From Micropterix aruncella (Eukaryota; Arthropoda; Insecta; Lepidoptera; Micropterigidae), in assembly GCA_944548615.1 (NCBI GenBank), contig OX155951.1, positions 36,370,416 to 36,434,415 on the forward strand: a stretch of 64,000 nucleotides of DNA, read 5' to 3'. Shown here piece after piece: positions 1 to 10,530 of the stretch (position 1 is its first letter; each line of letters starts with the position of its first letter). The notes beneath the pieces are model-generated. The model was not told where the DNA came from. It ran no database searches and saw nothing but the letters and a program-made list of their open reading frames with translations. The translations under genes were made by a program, and so were the position numbers.

Positions 1-189
1 TCTAGGGCAAACATTTTAAACATTTTAAACTAAATATAAGTGTAAACTGAAATATCCTCTGATAAATCAGGTAGTTATGGGTTCTAGATTTTTTTGTATT
101 AAATATTAATAACATTAATGACAGTTTTAATTGTAAAAAAAGGCGAGCTTATTGCATACAGGCGATATTCTAGAGATAAACTGTACTGG

Positions 190-1030
190 TTTGCTATTTT
201 GGTTTTTCTTCTTCTTACAGTGCCTCTCCTATAGGAGGTCGGCTGTCAACTCTGTGAATTTTTCCCTGTCTTGGGCCAAGCGAAATAGTTTTTCTACGCT
301 TGAGATATTTGTGGAGCCAAGAATTTTTTCTTCTTCCAGCCCGTCGTTTACCGCAATTTTTTTTCCATAATAATGAGCTGGAGCAGTTGGTATCGCTCAT
401 GTCTCAGAACGTGGCCCAGGTACGCCATTTTCCTTTGCTTGATTATGAGTAAAAGTTCGCGATCTCTCCCGACAAGTTGGAGCACTGTAACATTGGGAAA
501 TCTCTAGATCCAACATTCTACGGTAGCACCACATCTCAAATGCTTCGAGACGCTTCTGGGTGTCAGCTTTCAGGGCCCAAGCTTCGCTACCATAAAGCAC
601 TACAGGTCACAGATAGCAATGGAGAATTCGTATTCGGAGCTCAATGTCAAGTTTCCGGCCGCATATTTCCTTTCCCATTTTCTTAAACGATGATCGGGCG
701 ATTTCAATCCGGGTACAAATTTATTGTTCGCAATCCCATTTTTCGTTTACCCACGCACCAAGGTATTTGTACTGCCAAACTCGCTCGAAATCTGAACCTG
801 ATAGTTTGATTCTGGGGTTTATTTAGGTCTTTGTTCTTTGATACGACTAAAAATTTGGTCTTCGAGCATTCATGTTTAGCCCTGCATTCTGACTGCATTC
901 ATGTACTCTGTCTAATATGAGTTGTAAGTCTTGTTCTGTTGAGGCTAGCACAACGGTGTCGTCTACTTATCTTGGGTTGTTAATAACTTTACCATTTATC
1001 TTGACACCAATCTCCAGACGACGTTGCGAG
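190..1030 (-). pseudogene. LINE reverse transcriptase C-terminal relic (RTE-like)
   Basis: On the minus strand this encodes the later part of a non-LTR retrotransposon reverse transcriptase, which would copy element RNA into DNA at a nicked target. Reading 3' to 5' on the plus strand I see a catalytic-box remnant VDDTVVLAS near 940-966, immediately preceded by a stop (TAA at 967-969) where the tyrosine of YVDD is expected. Then come AKTKFLVVSK-like residues (704-898) and the segment LLYGSEAWALKADTQKRLEAF with FEMWCYRRML (397-600), a hallmark of insect endonuclease-reverse transcriptase LINEs. A tail with a GPRQGKIHRV-like stretch follows at 215-400. The pieces lie in different frames, so the copy is dead and lacks its 5' half. 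Assignment to an RTE-like clade is from motif memory and is less certain than the LINE call. Confidence 0.8.
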
Positions 1031-1059
1031 TTTGAAAAATACTAAAAAAATACAAAAAA

Positions 1060-1320
1060 AATTATATCTCTATGGTTGTGCAGAATGTGGCACACCAAAA
1101 TAAACTAAGCCTATAAGGACGCAAAGGTTTAAATTGAAGGAGAATGGGAAGGAAAAGAGAATTTATGTGGAAGACTTCCAATGCTTTCTGAGTTTGATTT
1201 AAAAAAAATGTTTTGCTAAGCGCGGTTCTCAAATTTTTCGGCAAAGCATTCCAAAGACGGACTTCATGCTCGGTGAAAGAGATGTCACTGCTGTTACTGA
1301 ATTCTATTTCCTTATGACAA
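1060..1320 (-). pseudogene. LINE 3' coding end fragment (CR1/Jockey-like)
   Basis: Minus-strand translation gives FTEHEVRLWNALPKNLR at about 1220-1280. RLWNxLPxxxR is the conserved C-terminal signature of many CR1/Jockey-type reverse transcriptase ORFs. The frame continues to a stop near 1062. Nothing upstream of the signature is preserved, so this is a 5'-truncated fragment. It abuts the other LINE relic at 190-1030 but is a different family. Confidence 0.6.
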
Positions 1321-1990
1321 TAAATCCTTTAACCTCGAAAACACTTTATTTATATATAAAGTATATAATAAACCTCAAAGGATAATCATTGAGTACAGAC
1401 AATTGTCTTAACGGAACAGGATTAATTGACCAAATAAATAATATGAAAGCAAATTCTCAAATGCAAAACCAAAAATTTTTTGATTTTTTTGCAAATATTA
1501 TATTTACTATTTCTTTCCTAAGTATTCCTCCAACTATCATATCACTATTAAAGTAATTAAAATTATTATAATTCTAATAATAGCTCTATTATATTAATAT
1601 TATTATATTAAGATGTCAATTTTTTATTTGGTATACAGGTTTCGATAAGTAATAATTACGCACTATTAATTTCAGACTAATAGATGGCATTTTATCTCTC
1701 TGTATTATTTCTTTGATGTAATCAGCCAATATAAAAATGGATTGGTAGCACTAATTGAAATATATTGTTTGTTCTCATTGGTAAAATAATGGGTTTTTAT
1801 AATTGATGTTTTATTTTAGTATCCATTAATACCACAAATGCCAGTTCCTAAAAAGTCACGTCAATTTATGGTAGAAATACTTAAAGGGTCATGAGGAATA
1901 ATGATAAATATATGTTTTTTTAAATTGTGGTAATTGCATTTTTAAAATTTACTAACTTAAAAATATATATTTTAGCAAGTGTTTAAAAGA
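1321..1990. other. AT-rich stretch without recognisable gene
   Basis: Very AT-rich DNA with many short A or T runs. No open frame has recognisable protein character, and I see no clear terminal repeats. Confidence 0.6.
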
Positions 1991-2600
1991 GAATAAAAAC
2001 ATCACTATTCTTCGCGGCAGCTCTCACACCAGAAACGGTCGGCTGTCTGCCAGCGGACTGCGACCAAACTACTACTGGCCGGCTTTCAGTAGTGGTTTTG
2101 AAGTGGTCATTTTCGAGCGCGAAATCTAGGGGATCATATTTATCATATCGAGGGATCAATTATATTCCACAACATTGTATAATCTGGATAAAGTAGGTTT
2201 TGTATCCATACACCACATCTGCTTTAGCTTGTGTGAGATTACTCTACACACGACGCGAAACGGCCTCGGGTTTTAAACTGGCCATTGTAGGAACCGACGC
2301 ACCGCAGAGACAAACCGTACAAAAGTAACAAAAAAGTCGGTGGAGATTTCGCGCCTGGTTTGGGTTTCGAGTCGGATGTGAACGTGGATCGCCTTGCAGG
2401 CGGCGCGGCGCGGGCGCATTGTTACCACTCATCAGTGTGGCCATTAAGGCGCAAAAACAAAAGTTGGTATCCCTGGAGATGGTGGACCGCCTCCGCTTTG
2501 ATGTTAAACACGCACCAATTTCGTGCGCTGCTATTTTTATCGGTCACTATAATAATACAGCCGTCAAGGTTTTTCAGGTCTTTTGTATGTTGGTAGGAAT
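1991..2600. other. GC-richer patch, unclassified
   Basis: Base composition rises sharply here, with a CG-rich core near 2380-2420, in contrast to the AT-rich flanks. Overlapping short frames on both strands (for example 2244-2444 minus and 2360-2596 plus) show no family I recognise. It could be a fragment of a GC-rich transposon or a short host exon or promoter; the sequence alone does not decide. Confidence 0.35.
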
Positions 2601-2786
2601 GATTTTTTATACCGGTATATCAGTATAATTATTCCGTACTTTCATAAGTAGCGACATTCCTTTATTATTTTTATCACTATTTAGCTTTCCTGGCACACCA
2701 ACCAACGAGGAGGGAAAGTATCGTGAACGTGCTATTTTTTCAGAGATAAATACATAAATATCTATTTTGAACCCCCTAAGACGAGA

Positions 2787-2821
<35 letters not shown>

Positions 2822-2840
2822 GTGTGTATGTGTGTGTGTA
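2787..2840. repeat. (TG)n microsatellite
   Basis: Uninterrupted TG dinucleotides at about 2789-2818, then imperfect TG to 2840. It coincides with the start of the 119-bp-unit family, whose copy at 5550-5566 is also TG-rich, so it is probably a component of that element. Confidence 0.9.
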
Positions 2841-2919
2841 TATTCCTCCATGATAGCACCCAAACACTCAATCAGATTGAGCTAAAATTTGGCATGGAGA
2901 CATCATTTGATCATGGTAA

Positions 2920-3693
2920 AGGGCCATCCACATATTATGTAATCACGTTTTTGGGATTTTCAACCCCCTCTCCTCCCCCATGTGAACAGACGTAATCAAC
3001 GGCCTGACCTCCCCCCCCCCCCTCTCGTCCCGCCAGATTACGTAATCAACCGAATTTGCGAAAAATGTGAAGAATCGTGAACCCAGCAAGTGTTTGAAGA
3101 CGGTAAGTGGAAAAAAACATTTTAGAATGCTTTTAAAATGTGCAATATTCATTTAAAGTAATTATAAGATCTCAAAATCTTTAGTTTATTTTACACATCC
3201 CAATCTTTGGACCGCAGTGGCTGTAAAGACGGTAGGTATTAAAGAGAAAAAATATTTAGGAATGCATTTAAAAATGCACATTTAATCTGCAATTTTAATC
3301 TAAATCAGTGCATTTTTAATCTAAAACAGTTAATGCACCACACGAGCACGTTCATCTTTCTGCGATGGAGTTAGAGCGTGCAGCGGCGCGCTAGTCCATA
3401 GTTGCAGCCGTACAGCCGCGACGCAGAGCGACCACCGGCTTGCCAGCGCGCGCAGGAACAGGCCCGGGTCACTCAATCGCAGACGAGCGCGGGGACTATC
3501 TACACACATTACGCATGTGGGGTATCTTACGCGGCACTGCGCTATTTCCGTGCAGGTTTAGACCAAACAAAAAATCTTCTAAAGTTGATTACGTAATCAG
3601 GGCGGGCACACTCCCCCCCCCCCCGTAATCAAGCGTAAGCCTCAGTTCCAACCCCCCTCCGCCTCGGTGATTACGTAATATGTGAATGGCCCC
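2920..3693. mobile_element. Harbinger-type MITE, 774 bp, TAA target duplication
   Basis: Terminal inverted repeats are visible: the left begins AGGGCCATCCACATATTATG and the right end is the inverse of GGGGCCATTCACATATTACG. Both run on into GTAATCAC. Each end is flanked by TAA (2917-2919 and 3694-3696). Joining the flanks restores a sequence that aligns with other copies of the host repeat, so the boundaries are well supported. TAA (TWA) duplications fit PIF/Harbinger. Internally there are subterminal GATTACGTAATC motifs beside C-runs (3010-3060 and 3585-3640) and a GC-rich core at 3360-3550. No transposase is encoded. Confidence 0.8.
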
Positions 3694-4080
3694 TAAGTGT
3701 TGTAAAGATTGTGGTTGAAATCGGTCCACCGATTTCGGTGGATCGCACTAGCCATATTTCAAACTCGAAATATTAGATATATGGATTTAAAATATGGTGC
3801 ACAGATGTCTTGTTGGGCCGAAATTACATTGATTTTTTACCGGTCAGTATATTTGGTTAAACGATTGAATCGAAAGTGTTTAATGCGTTGCATTCTCTCT
3901 AATCGCGTCTCCGACGAACGATTCGAGTCGAATGACTCTCAATGTACTCGACCTTTCATTGCCATACGGTGTGACTTCCTCCTGTGAAAAATTGGCATTA
4001 CGCTCAAATCCTTTTATACGTCCTTGGCTACTTGCCGGGAAGATTTTGGGGAGACACATCCGTTATTTTTTCTATGCATG

Positions 4081-4540
4081 TGCATATTAATGTATGCAAT
4101 AATTGTTATTAGTATTCTATTTAATATTTAAAACAAAGGAGGTAAAATAAAAGCAAAATGTATATAAAATTAGGTATTAAAGAGGAAATTAGATAAAAAG
4201 ATGATATTAAAGAGGGCCTCAGCGTGTGAACAGGAGGCCGTCTGCGATTAACCGAAGTTAAAGTCACGCGGTAAATTCGTATTTATCTTATTTATATTAA
4301 AATATATTTTGATACAGAATTGGTTTCTTCCTAAGTCATGTAAAAGCCTCTTGATGTCGTTATTTTTTCAGCAACTTCCGAATTGTAACAAAAAACTATC
4401 CAACCTTGCCCACTTCCTCGAAAAATTTAATATCAAATCTTATCACAATAACTCAATCACACCGTGTATAGATATCAATATTCTTGACAGCGTACTGTAC
4501 CGACTGTCCTGACAAAACATGGCGTAAAAGCTTTTACGAT
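4081..4540. other. No gene seen
   Basis: AT-rich sequence. A short plus-strand frame at 4309-4512 resembles no family I know. Confidence 0.5.
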
Positions 4541-4980
4541 GGTGTGCCAGATTCGAAATAAAAAATACCGCTTCCAAGCAAAAAAATACTGTTTTTACTA
4601 CGTGGTTTCTAATATTTCCGTGCAGCTTGCGCCTGATGGCCTATTTGTGTTTGTTAGGTCGGCCCAACTAATGGTTCATCTCCCATCCGGTAGCCTCCTC
4701 AAAGATGGACTTAAATTGGAAGGGCCGCTGTATACTCTGAATGCGGCTGCAACCTCCAGTCGTAGACAGTTGGGATGAGAAGTGCGGATCCGAAGGAACA
4801 TTTCGGGCGACCTGGGCGGTTTGCATACCAGGCTGTGTCAGCCCTGCTACCGCAACCTGGTAAATAAGTCGGGGGAGTCTGGTGACGTACTAAATAGGGA
4901 AAAGGGGGAAGGGGGAGGGGTGGTCGTAGTTGTTGACCTGGAGTCACCTATCCTTAGAAAGTTGGCGTAGAGCGGTTTGC
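4541..4980. other. GC-richer unclassified fragment
   Basis: A GC-richer stretch with a G-rich run at 4900-4925. Frames on both strands (4539-4778 plus, 4711-4947 minus) are open, but neither translation shows a motif I recognise. Probably a transposon fragment. Confidence 0.3.
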
Positions 4981-5522
4981 CCCAAGAAGTCATTTTGCAA
5001 ATTTTGTAAATACGACCATTCAATTTGAGACTCTCGATATAATTAATAATATGTCATAGGTGCGAAGTAAATGTGCGCTGGTTACAATCCAACCAAATGA
5101 CCACTTATGATTATTTAACGTATTATCTATCGTCTATATGTTTTGCTTTAATAGCTATTTAAGTAATTATCTCTTTTTCTCTATTAAATAATGCTTGTTT
5201 TGAATATTGTATTTTTTCAGTTACTTTGTATACTATACATTCAAAATTAGTTCCAATGCTCGCAAGAAACCTTAGTTTTTTTGTTGAATGGACTAAATAT
5301 TGAAACTTGAAATGTTTTTTTGCTTACGTCCGAACCTGGAACGCTTTAGGTAAAGTCTAATCTCATTCTGATATACCTAATATTTTATAATGATATTTTT
5401 TAACCGTTATTAATGTGTCTATAAAATATATTATAAACGATGAATTCTTGTATATTTAATCTTAGCGAGTAAGCGTGACAAAAAATACAAAAACTTAAGC
5501 ATTACATTTTACTTCCCTGTTT
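4981..5522. other. AT-rich stretch, no gene seen
   Basis: No terminal repeats, RNA genes or convincing frames seen. Confidence 0.5.
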
Positions 5523-6060
5523 TAGGAAAGTATTGTAGACGCACTTCTGTGTGTCTGTGTGTGTTCACCGACGATAGCGCCGAAACGCTTCATCCGATTA
5601 AGCTGAAATTTGGCATGCAGGTATCATTTGGTTGGTAATCATAATCATAGCATGAGCTGAAAAGATGGTGGTTGAAATTCGTCCACCCAGGGTTGACTGC
5701 CGACGAGGGAACTCTTCAACGGTGAACCAGCAGAGACTTAAAATTTTGTATACGCATTCAATTATGATAGCCCCTTCCATGTTTCACTATGACATTGCTG
5801 ATGTACCCTGGGTTGGCTCCCGATGAGGAAACTCCTCAACGGTCAACAGCAGACACCAAAAGTCGAAAAGTCGTAAAGTCGAAAAGTCGAAAGTCGAAAA
5901 GTCAAAAAGTCGAATAGCAGAAAAGTCAAAAAGTCGAAAGTTAAAAGTCAAAAAGTCGAAAAGTCGAATGTTGAAAAGTCGAAATTAATATTCAGATGAA
6001 TTAATTTCCTGGCTACTTGACAGGAAAGTCTTGGGGTGACAAACCGATTTTTTAAGTTTA
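5523..6060 (+). repeat. 119-bp-unit family, copy 2
   Basis: Begins with a TG-rich segment and a conserved block (5565-5680) matching copy 1 and the inverted array at 45.6-47.5 kb. It holds about one and a half 119-bp units, recognisable by GGGTTGACTGCCGACGAGG and then GGGTTGGCTCCCGATGAGG. A GTCGAAAA-type array follows at 5860-5990. The copy ends with CTGGCTACTTGACAGG and GTCTTGGGGTGACA (6010-6040), the same end as copies 1 and 3. Confidence 0.7.
5860..5990. repeat. GTCGAAAA-type low-complexity tandem array
   Basis: Irregular tandem of AAAGTCG and AAAAGTCG units with small length changes. The same motif recurs next to 119-bp units at 45.8-45.94 kb (inverted) and inside a Helitron relic at 35.57-35.75 kb. 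Confidence 0.9.
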
Positions 6061-7433
6061 CCTTGGTATGGGCTTTGGTCTACTTATGCATTTAATATGA
6101 TGAGTCTGCATTTAATATGATATATCTTATCGGTAATGTCGCTAATGTGCACCGTTAAACAAAGAAAACGCACTTTCTTTATTAAAAAGACTGCAATAGT
6201 TATAGTAAACCTTAACTACTTATGGGGTTTATCGGGTGTTTAGAAAACCAAAATTGCGCTACCACACATTCGTTAATTTCACCACACATTGCGTTAATTT
6301 ATTCATTGGTGCAATGGATTGCATAAGAGAATAGAGATAACGAGTAAGAGCGACTTTTGCCACTTTTGACTACAATATTGTAACAGAGGTATACGTCATT
6401 TTTTTTTTACATTTCATGATTACATATTAGTTATTTATATTCTATACACCTTTAAGATGCGGCTACATGTTTTTTTATATAATTTAAATTAATACAATAT
6501 TAGATACTTTTAGATTCAATAAAATACTACCGGTAAATTTTAGTTGGGATAAGGCTTCATCTGGCTACACTGTTCTGCGATAAGGAAGTCGTTCAAGTGC
6601 ATTGCAGAATGAAATGTAGCCAATCTTGGAAAACCAGTTTTTTCACGTTCGAACCTAAAGTCGTTTCTTGCGTCTACTTTTATAATGCTTCAACAGTCTT
6701 ATGATATTATAATCTATTATTATATTGTCACGAAAAATTTAGCTACTGTTTACTGAGTAAGAACTATGCAATTAACCCATAATAAAGCATCGTACGACAG
6801 CTCTCATTTGTATAGCTCCTGTATTGCGTTCCTTAATTAATTGCGGTAAACGTAAAAATTATACAAATTGTCATAACAAAAAACGCGTGACCTTTATTAA
6901 CCGAGTCGGAAGCAAGCAAGCTGTTGCACTTTTTTCTTTGTCTAATTATGCGAGGAGCCGTAACCATTTTAGAAGAATGTATTTAACTGTAGGATGTAAG
7001 GTGTTTCAGCGGCTGCAATTAAGTTACGATAATGCGGTTTTAAGCTGAGCTATTTGTTGTGCGACTGGGGATAATGTGCATGTGGAATCGTATACGTGCA
7101 CGCACGGATAACATATCCAAATTTATCAACAATAATTGTTGATATGTTTGGCTATTTTGTACAGCCCCGAATCTTGGGCGGAAGGGGGAGGGGGATCCAA
7201 ACCGGGGTACCTGCCCCGGGTGGCAATTTTAGGGGTCGCCAAATTAATGTCTTTTAAAAAAAACCTATTTTACTAAAGCGTCGAGTATCTGGGGCGCGTC
7301 TTACTATCGATTGTTCATTTGCTTTTGAAACGCATCCTAAGTTGATTTTTTAAAGCGTGCGCAATGTGTGTGATGTCTCTCTCTCTACCAGGGGAACTCG
7401 AAAAAAAAACTCGCCACAGACAGCAGGGGACGG
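6061..7433. other. Unannotated, mostly AT-rich
   Basis: No gene recognised. A minor direct repetition of CACCACACATT-like sequence is visible near 6260-6290. The frame at 6824-7048 matches no family I recognise. Confidence 0.45.
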
Positions 7434-7441
7434 GTCTGTAT

Positions 7442-8788
7442 CAGCGTTGGCAAAAACCCGGGTTTTATCAAAAAATATCTGCCCACTGGGTTATTTCGGG
7501 TTTTTTCGGGGATTTTCGGGCTTTTTCGGGGAATTTCGGGTTTTTTCGGAGTTAATGAGAAGTTTAAATGAAAATATTTTAATTTTACTTTTTATTTTAT
7601 TTTATTACCATTTTATTGCATTTTTCTCCCAATTCAAATCTATTTACTACTAAATAAAGTTGTAACACTACCATGAAGGGAAATCCCCCGAAAAACGTTA
7701 TTGTCAGTTGTCATCCCGATCACCTTTATTTTCATAAAAGTTGTTTATCTCGAATTACCACAAATATGTTGAAATTCGCTCGAAGCTAATCCTGACCCGC
7801 AAATACAGTTCGATATAGGGGCAGTTCGTGTGCTTGACAATGTTGGACTTCATACACAAGCCATCCATCTTCAGAAGCAATTGCTTTAATTAAAGGAAGT
7901 TTCCGTGGCGCTGGACAAACTACAGGCTGACGATACGACTATAACTGCAGTTGAAGTATGGCTTGATCTGATGGAAAGTCATGAACTTGAGCCCTACAGG
8001 ACGGCCAAAAGTGCGAGGTTCAATGATGCGATGCAACCTTTTCACTTCTTGGCGAATATGATGGATCCGCGATACTACGGTCGGCGCCTGAAACCAGATC
8101 AAGAGAAAATGGCCGAAGAATGGGTAACGAAGCATAACCCTGAGTTCATGGCTGGTGTTTTGGAATTCTCAATCAAGGATACTGATGTATACCCGTCTAC
8201 TTCCATGAAAATGTAGTCTCGAAAATTTTACCCAGTAAATGGTGGAAAATCGTGGGCCAAAAAACGGAAAAGATGGAGGTGGTGATTGACCAAAGCAAAT
8301 TGCCTAATGGATTTTGCTCATTTTTCTCCGCATTACACACTTATCCGGCCAGTTCTGCATCAATTGAAAGACTTTTCTCAACATTTGAAATGGTCTGGAG
8401 TAAATTACGAAACAGACTTGGTGTGGAAAAGGCCCAGAAACTTGTCTTCCAGAAACAGTATACCGATATCTCCGTGAGCCCAGAGAGCCCAGAAAGCCTC
8501 CAAAAGCCCAGAAACAGTATACCGATATCTCCGTGACAAGAATATTTATGTGAGTGGGATTGGTGGATTAAAGTAACACTATTAATTAATGTCACAAATA
8601 CCTACATCCTTTTTTTTTGTTGATAAAATATAATATAAATGCTATATCCGTTCAATGAATTAATTATTATAAACAAGTATTTTTTCAAAAACCCACATTC
8701 GTCAAAAACCCTCGGGTTTTTTCAGGTGGGTTTTACCCAATTTAACCCAGTGGGTTTTTTCGGGTTGGGGAAAATCAAGCCAACCCTT
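7442..8788 (+). mobile_element. hAT transposon, 1347 bp, full-length but dead
   Basis: Flanked by a perfect 8-bp duplication GTCTGTAT (7434-7441 and 8789-8796), the hAT hallmark. The left end begins CAGCGTTGGCAAAAACCC and the right end is the inverse of AAGGGTTGGCTTGATTTT. Subterminal regions on both sides are packed with CGGGTTTTTTCGGG-like repeats (7490-7550 and 8715-8770), which may be transposase-binding sites. The inside carries a degenerate transposase C-terminus (7885-8480). It is too short for a complete hAT transposase, so it is an internally deleted copy. Confidence 0.85.
7885..8480 (+). pseudogene. hAT transposase C-terminal pseudogene
   Basis: Encodes the end of a hAT-superfamily transposase, which cuts and rejoins the element. 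The first frame (7905-8216) gives FLANMMDPRYYGRRL, typical of hAT proteins just before the dimerisation region. After a frameshift near 8212 the next frame gives WWKIVGQ, then YPASSASIERLFSTFEMVW and LRNRLGVEKAQKLVF, the C-terminal hATC dimerisation domain (SSASxERxFS). The N-terminal BED finger and most of the catalytic domain are absent. A short duplicated tail (ACAGTATACCGATATCTCCG occurs twice, 8455-8535) follows. Non-functional. Confidence 0.85.
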
Positions 8789-8872
8789 GTCTGTATAGAC
8801 CGGCTGTATAGATGGCTCGTATGAGCGGAGCCGTATAAACTCGAACGGCTGAATATCAAGCAACAACTAGAG

Positions 8873-9536
8873 TTGCCAACTACAGCGGGCGAGCCCGTCA
8901 CCTCAGAAAGTTTTAACGATTAGTCGTTCTGTCTCCCTGAAGTGAGCGCAGAAGACTTGGACAAAAACAGTCCACCATCAAGCTCCGCTACAAGCCCGTA
9001 AGATGCCAACACCTTAACCGCGAGATAGCCAGGAATGCTACCCAGCGGGTTTACACTCACGCCCTTACTTCTAATTGCGACCAGATTACTCCAGTCTCTC
9101 GATTGGTTACGAGTTCGAGGTCGCTTGCGCGGTCCTCTCCCTTACGAAGCGGTGAAATGGTGTATACCGAATCTATCGCCGACCACGGCATCCTTTGCTC
9201 GGCTGTTCACCCAGGATCCGGTAGCTGATAGTCGTTTCAAGAGCAATCGCCGTAAGGTCCGCAACCACCTCCGCTCTATAGGAAACAGTACTATTTACAG
9301 ATTCCCCCGACTGTTAGTCACAGTGCGCAATCGATTGGCAATGCCGCACGGAGCGCAGACCGTCTAGGACCGCCAGAAGATTGATTCCTAGGGCAAACTA
9401 ACCATAAGGCCAGAGTCCTACCCAGGCTTGCACTTCATGCGTGGAGGGCGTCGGATGGGTGTTGACCCGTGAGTGTGACCAACCCTGAACAGAATAGGTC
9501 TTCGTGGCCAACTCAGCAAGGGCCCCTTAGCTCCCA
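8873..9536 (-). repeat. F15 family copy A (inverted partner of copy B)
   Basis: Unclassified GC-richer element, here in minus orientation. Landmarks are a palindrome AACGATTAGTCGTT (about 8918-8931), TTAACCGCGAGATAGCC (about 9014-9030), GAGTTCGAGGTCGC (about 9111-9124) and the inner end TGGGAGCTAAGGGGCCC read on the minus strand (9520-9536). It faces copy B head to head across a 43-bp spacer. Short open frames inside it are not conserved between copies, so it is probably non-coding. Confidence 0.75.
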
Positions 9537-9579
9537 AAAATATCAAGCGACAGTCGGTATATTTATGTGGCTGACTAGG

Positions 9580-10262
9580 TGGGAGCTAATGGGCCCTGTT
9601 GCAGTTAGGCCACCGAGACCTATGCCTTTAGGGTCGGCCAAACTCACGGGTCAACACCCATCTGGCGACCTCTATGCAGAAGTGCGAGCCCGGGTAGGAC
9701 TCTGTCCTGCGAGCCAGTTTGCCCTAGGAGTCAATCTTCGGGCGCTCCTGGATGGTTTGCTCACCGTGCGGAGCCATCTAATCGATTGTACATTCCAAAT
9801 GACAGCCGGGGGAGTCTGTTTCCTATAGAGCGGGGGCGGTTGTTTACCTTGTGGCAGCCGCTCATGTAAAGACCATTCGGCTCCCTGATACCGGGTGAAA
9901 GCTGTGCAAAGGATGCCGTGGTCCGCGATAGATTCGGTATACGCTGATCACCGCTACACTAGGGAGAGGATCGCGTAAGCGACTTCGAACATGTAAAAAG
10001 ACGGGAGGCTGGATGTATCCCGATGGTTAATTACAGATGGAGATATCCTTCCAAAACTTGTAGTCAGGGGTGAGGCTGCACACTGGTAACTTTCCCGGTG
10101 CCTCTTCTTTGGTTGGTTTCTGACAGGCATGTTGGCGTAGCTAGACAGTAGATTTGTATGGTCTCCAAGTCTTCTACACTCATCCCACTGCTGAAAGAAC
10201 GATCTCATATCGTTATTCCAGCCTGGGGTGACGGGTTCGCTCGTTGTAGTCGACACCGCCCC
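9580..10262 (+). repeat. F15 family copy B
   Basis: Plus-orientation copy starting TGGGAGCTAATGGGCCC and ending GTAGTCGACACCGCC. It shares with copies C, D and G the landmarks GGGTCAACACCCATC, GGGGGAGTCTG, TTTCCTATAGAGCGGGGG, CGCGATAGATTCGGT and GACGGGTTCGC. Together with copy A it makes an inverted pair of about 1.4 kb. Confidence 0.75.
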
Positions 10263-10263
10263 A

Positions 10264-10513
10264 CTGATGCTTCACCTGTTACAGTAGAACGCACATACTG
10301 GTATTTATTTATTGTTAAGGCAAAAAGCTCTCGATGCCTCGATGCAGAGGCCGTTGTAGTCCACAGCCCCCCCTGGCTTATTAGGTGTGCTACTAATTCG
10401 CGTGGGTTTTGTTTCTTAACAACTACTCTTTCAAAATTGTCACTATCATTAGTTGACGTGGTAATAGATTCTTTCGCAGAAAGGAAAGCTTCACGTGTAA
10501 AGCTCAAAATCAA
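10264..10513 (-). CDS. Unrecognised ORF fragment shared with 15.8 kb (gag-like?)
   Basis: A minus-strand open frame of about 100 codons (10205-10513) whose end overlaps F15 copy B. The segment RHRELFALTINKYQYVRST with VTGEAS recurs nearly unchanged at 15790-15860 beside F15 copy D, so it belongs to a repeated element. The pattern NKYQYxRSxVxGEA vaguely recalls retrotransposon Gag proteins of the Bel/Pao type, but this is a weak guess with no supporting domain. No start context or full-length copy is present. Confidence 0.3.
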
Positions 10514-10530
10514 TATAAAATATTAAATTA

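Larger units (their letters stand above)
2780..4080 (+). repeat. 119-bp-unit family, copy 1 (interrupted by MITE)
   Basis: Starts with a TG-rich tract (2787-2840), then a segment matching copies at 5555-5700 and, inverted, 47390-47500: a stretch ending ATTTGGCATGGAG, followed after the interruption by GATTGTGGTTGAAAT and GTCCACC. The far end (4020-4065) carries TTGGCTACTTGCCGGG, the same end seen at 6010 and, inverted, at 45690-45720. The copy is split by the MITE at 2920-3693. Family type is unknown to me. Confidence 0.6.

Noticed and set aside
2244..2596. Possible host exon in the GC-rich patch
   Set aside because: No splice-flanked conserved motif could be recognised; kept only as an unclassified patch.
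5860..5990. Telomere-like repeat
   Set aside because: The unit is GTCGAAAA-like, not the insect TTAGG telomere repeat, and it is irregular.
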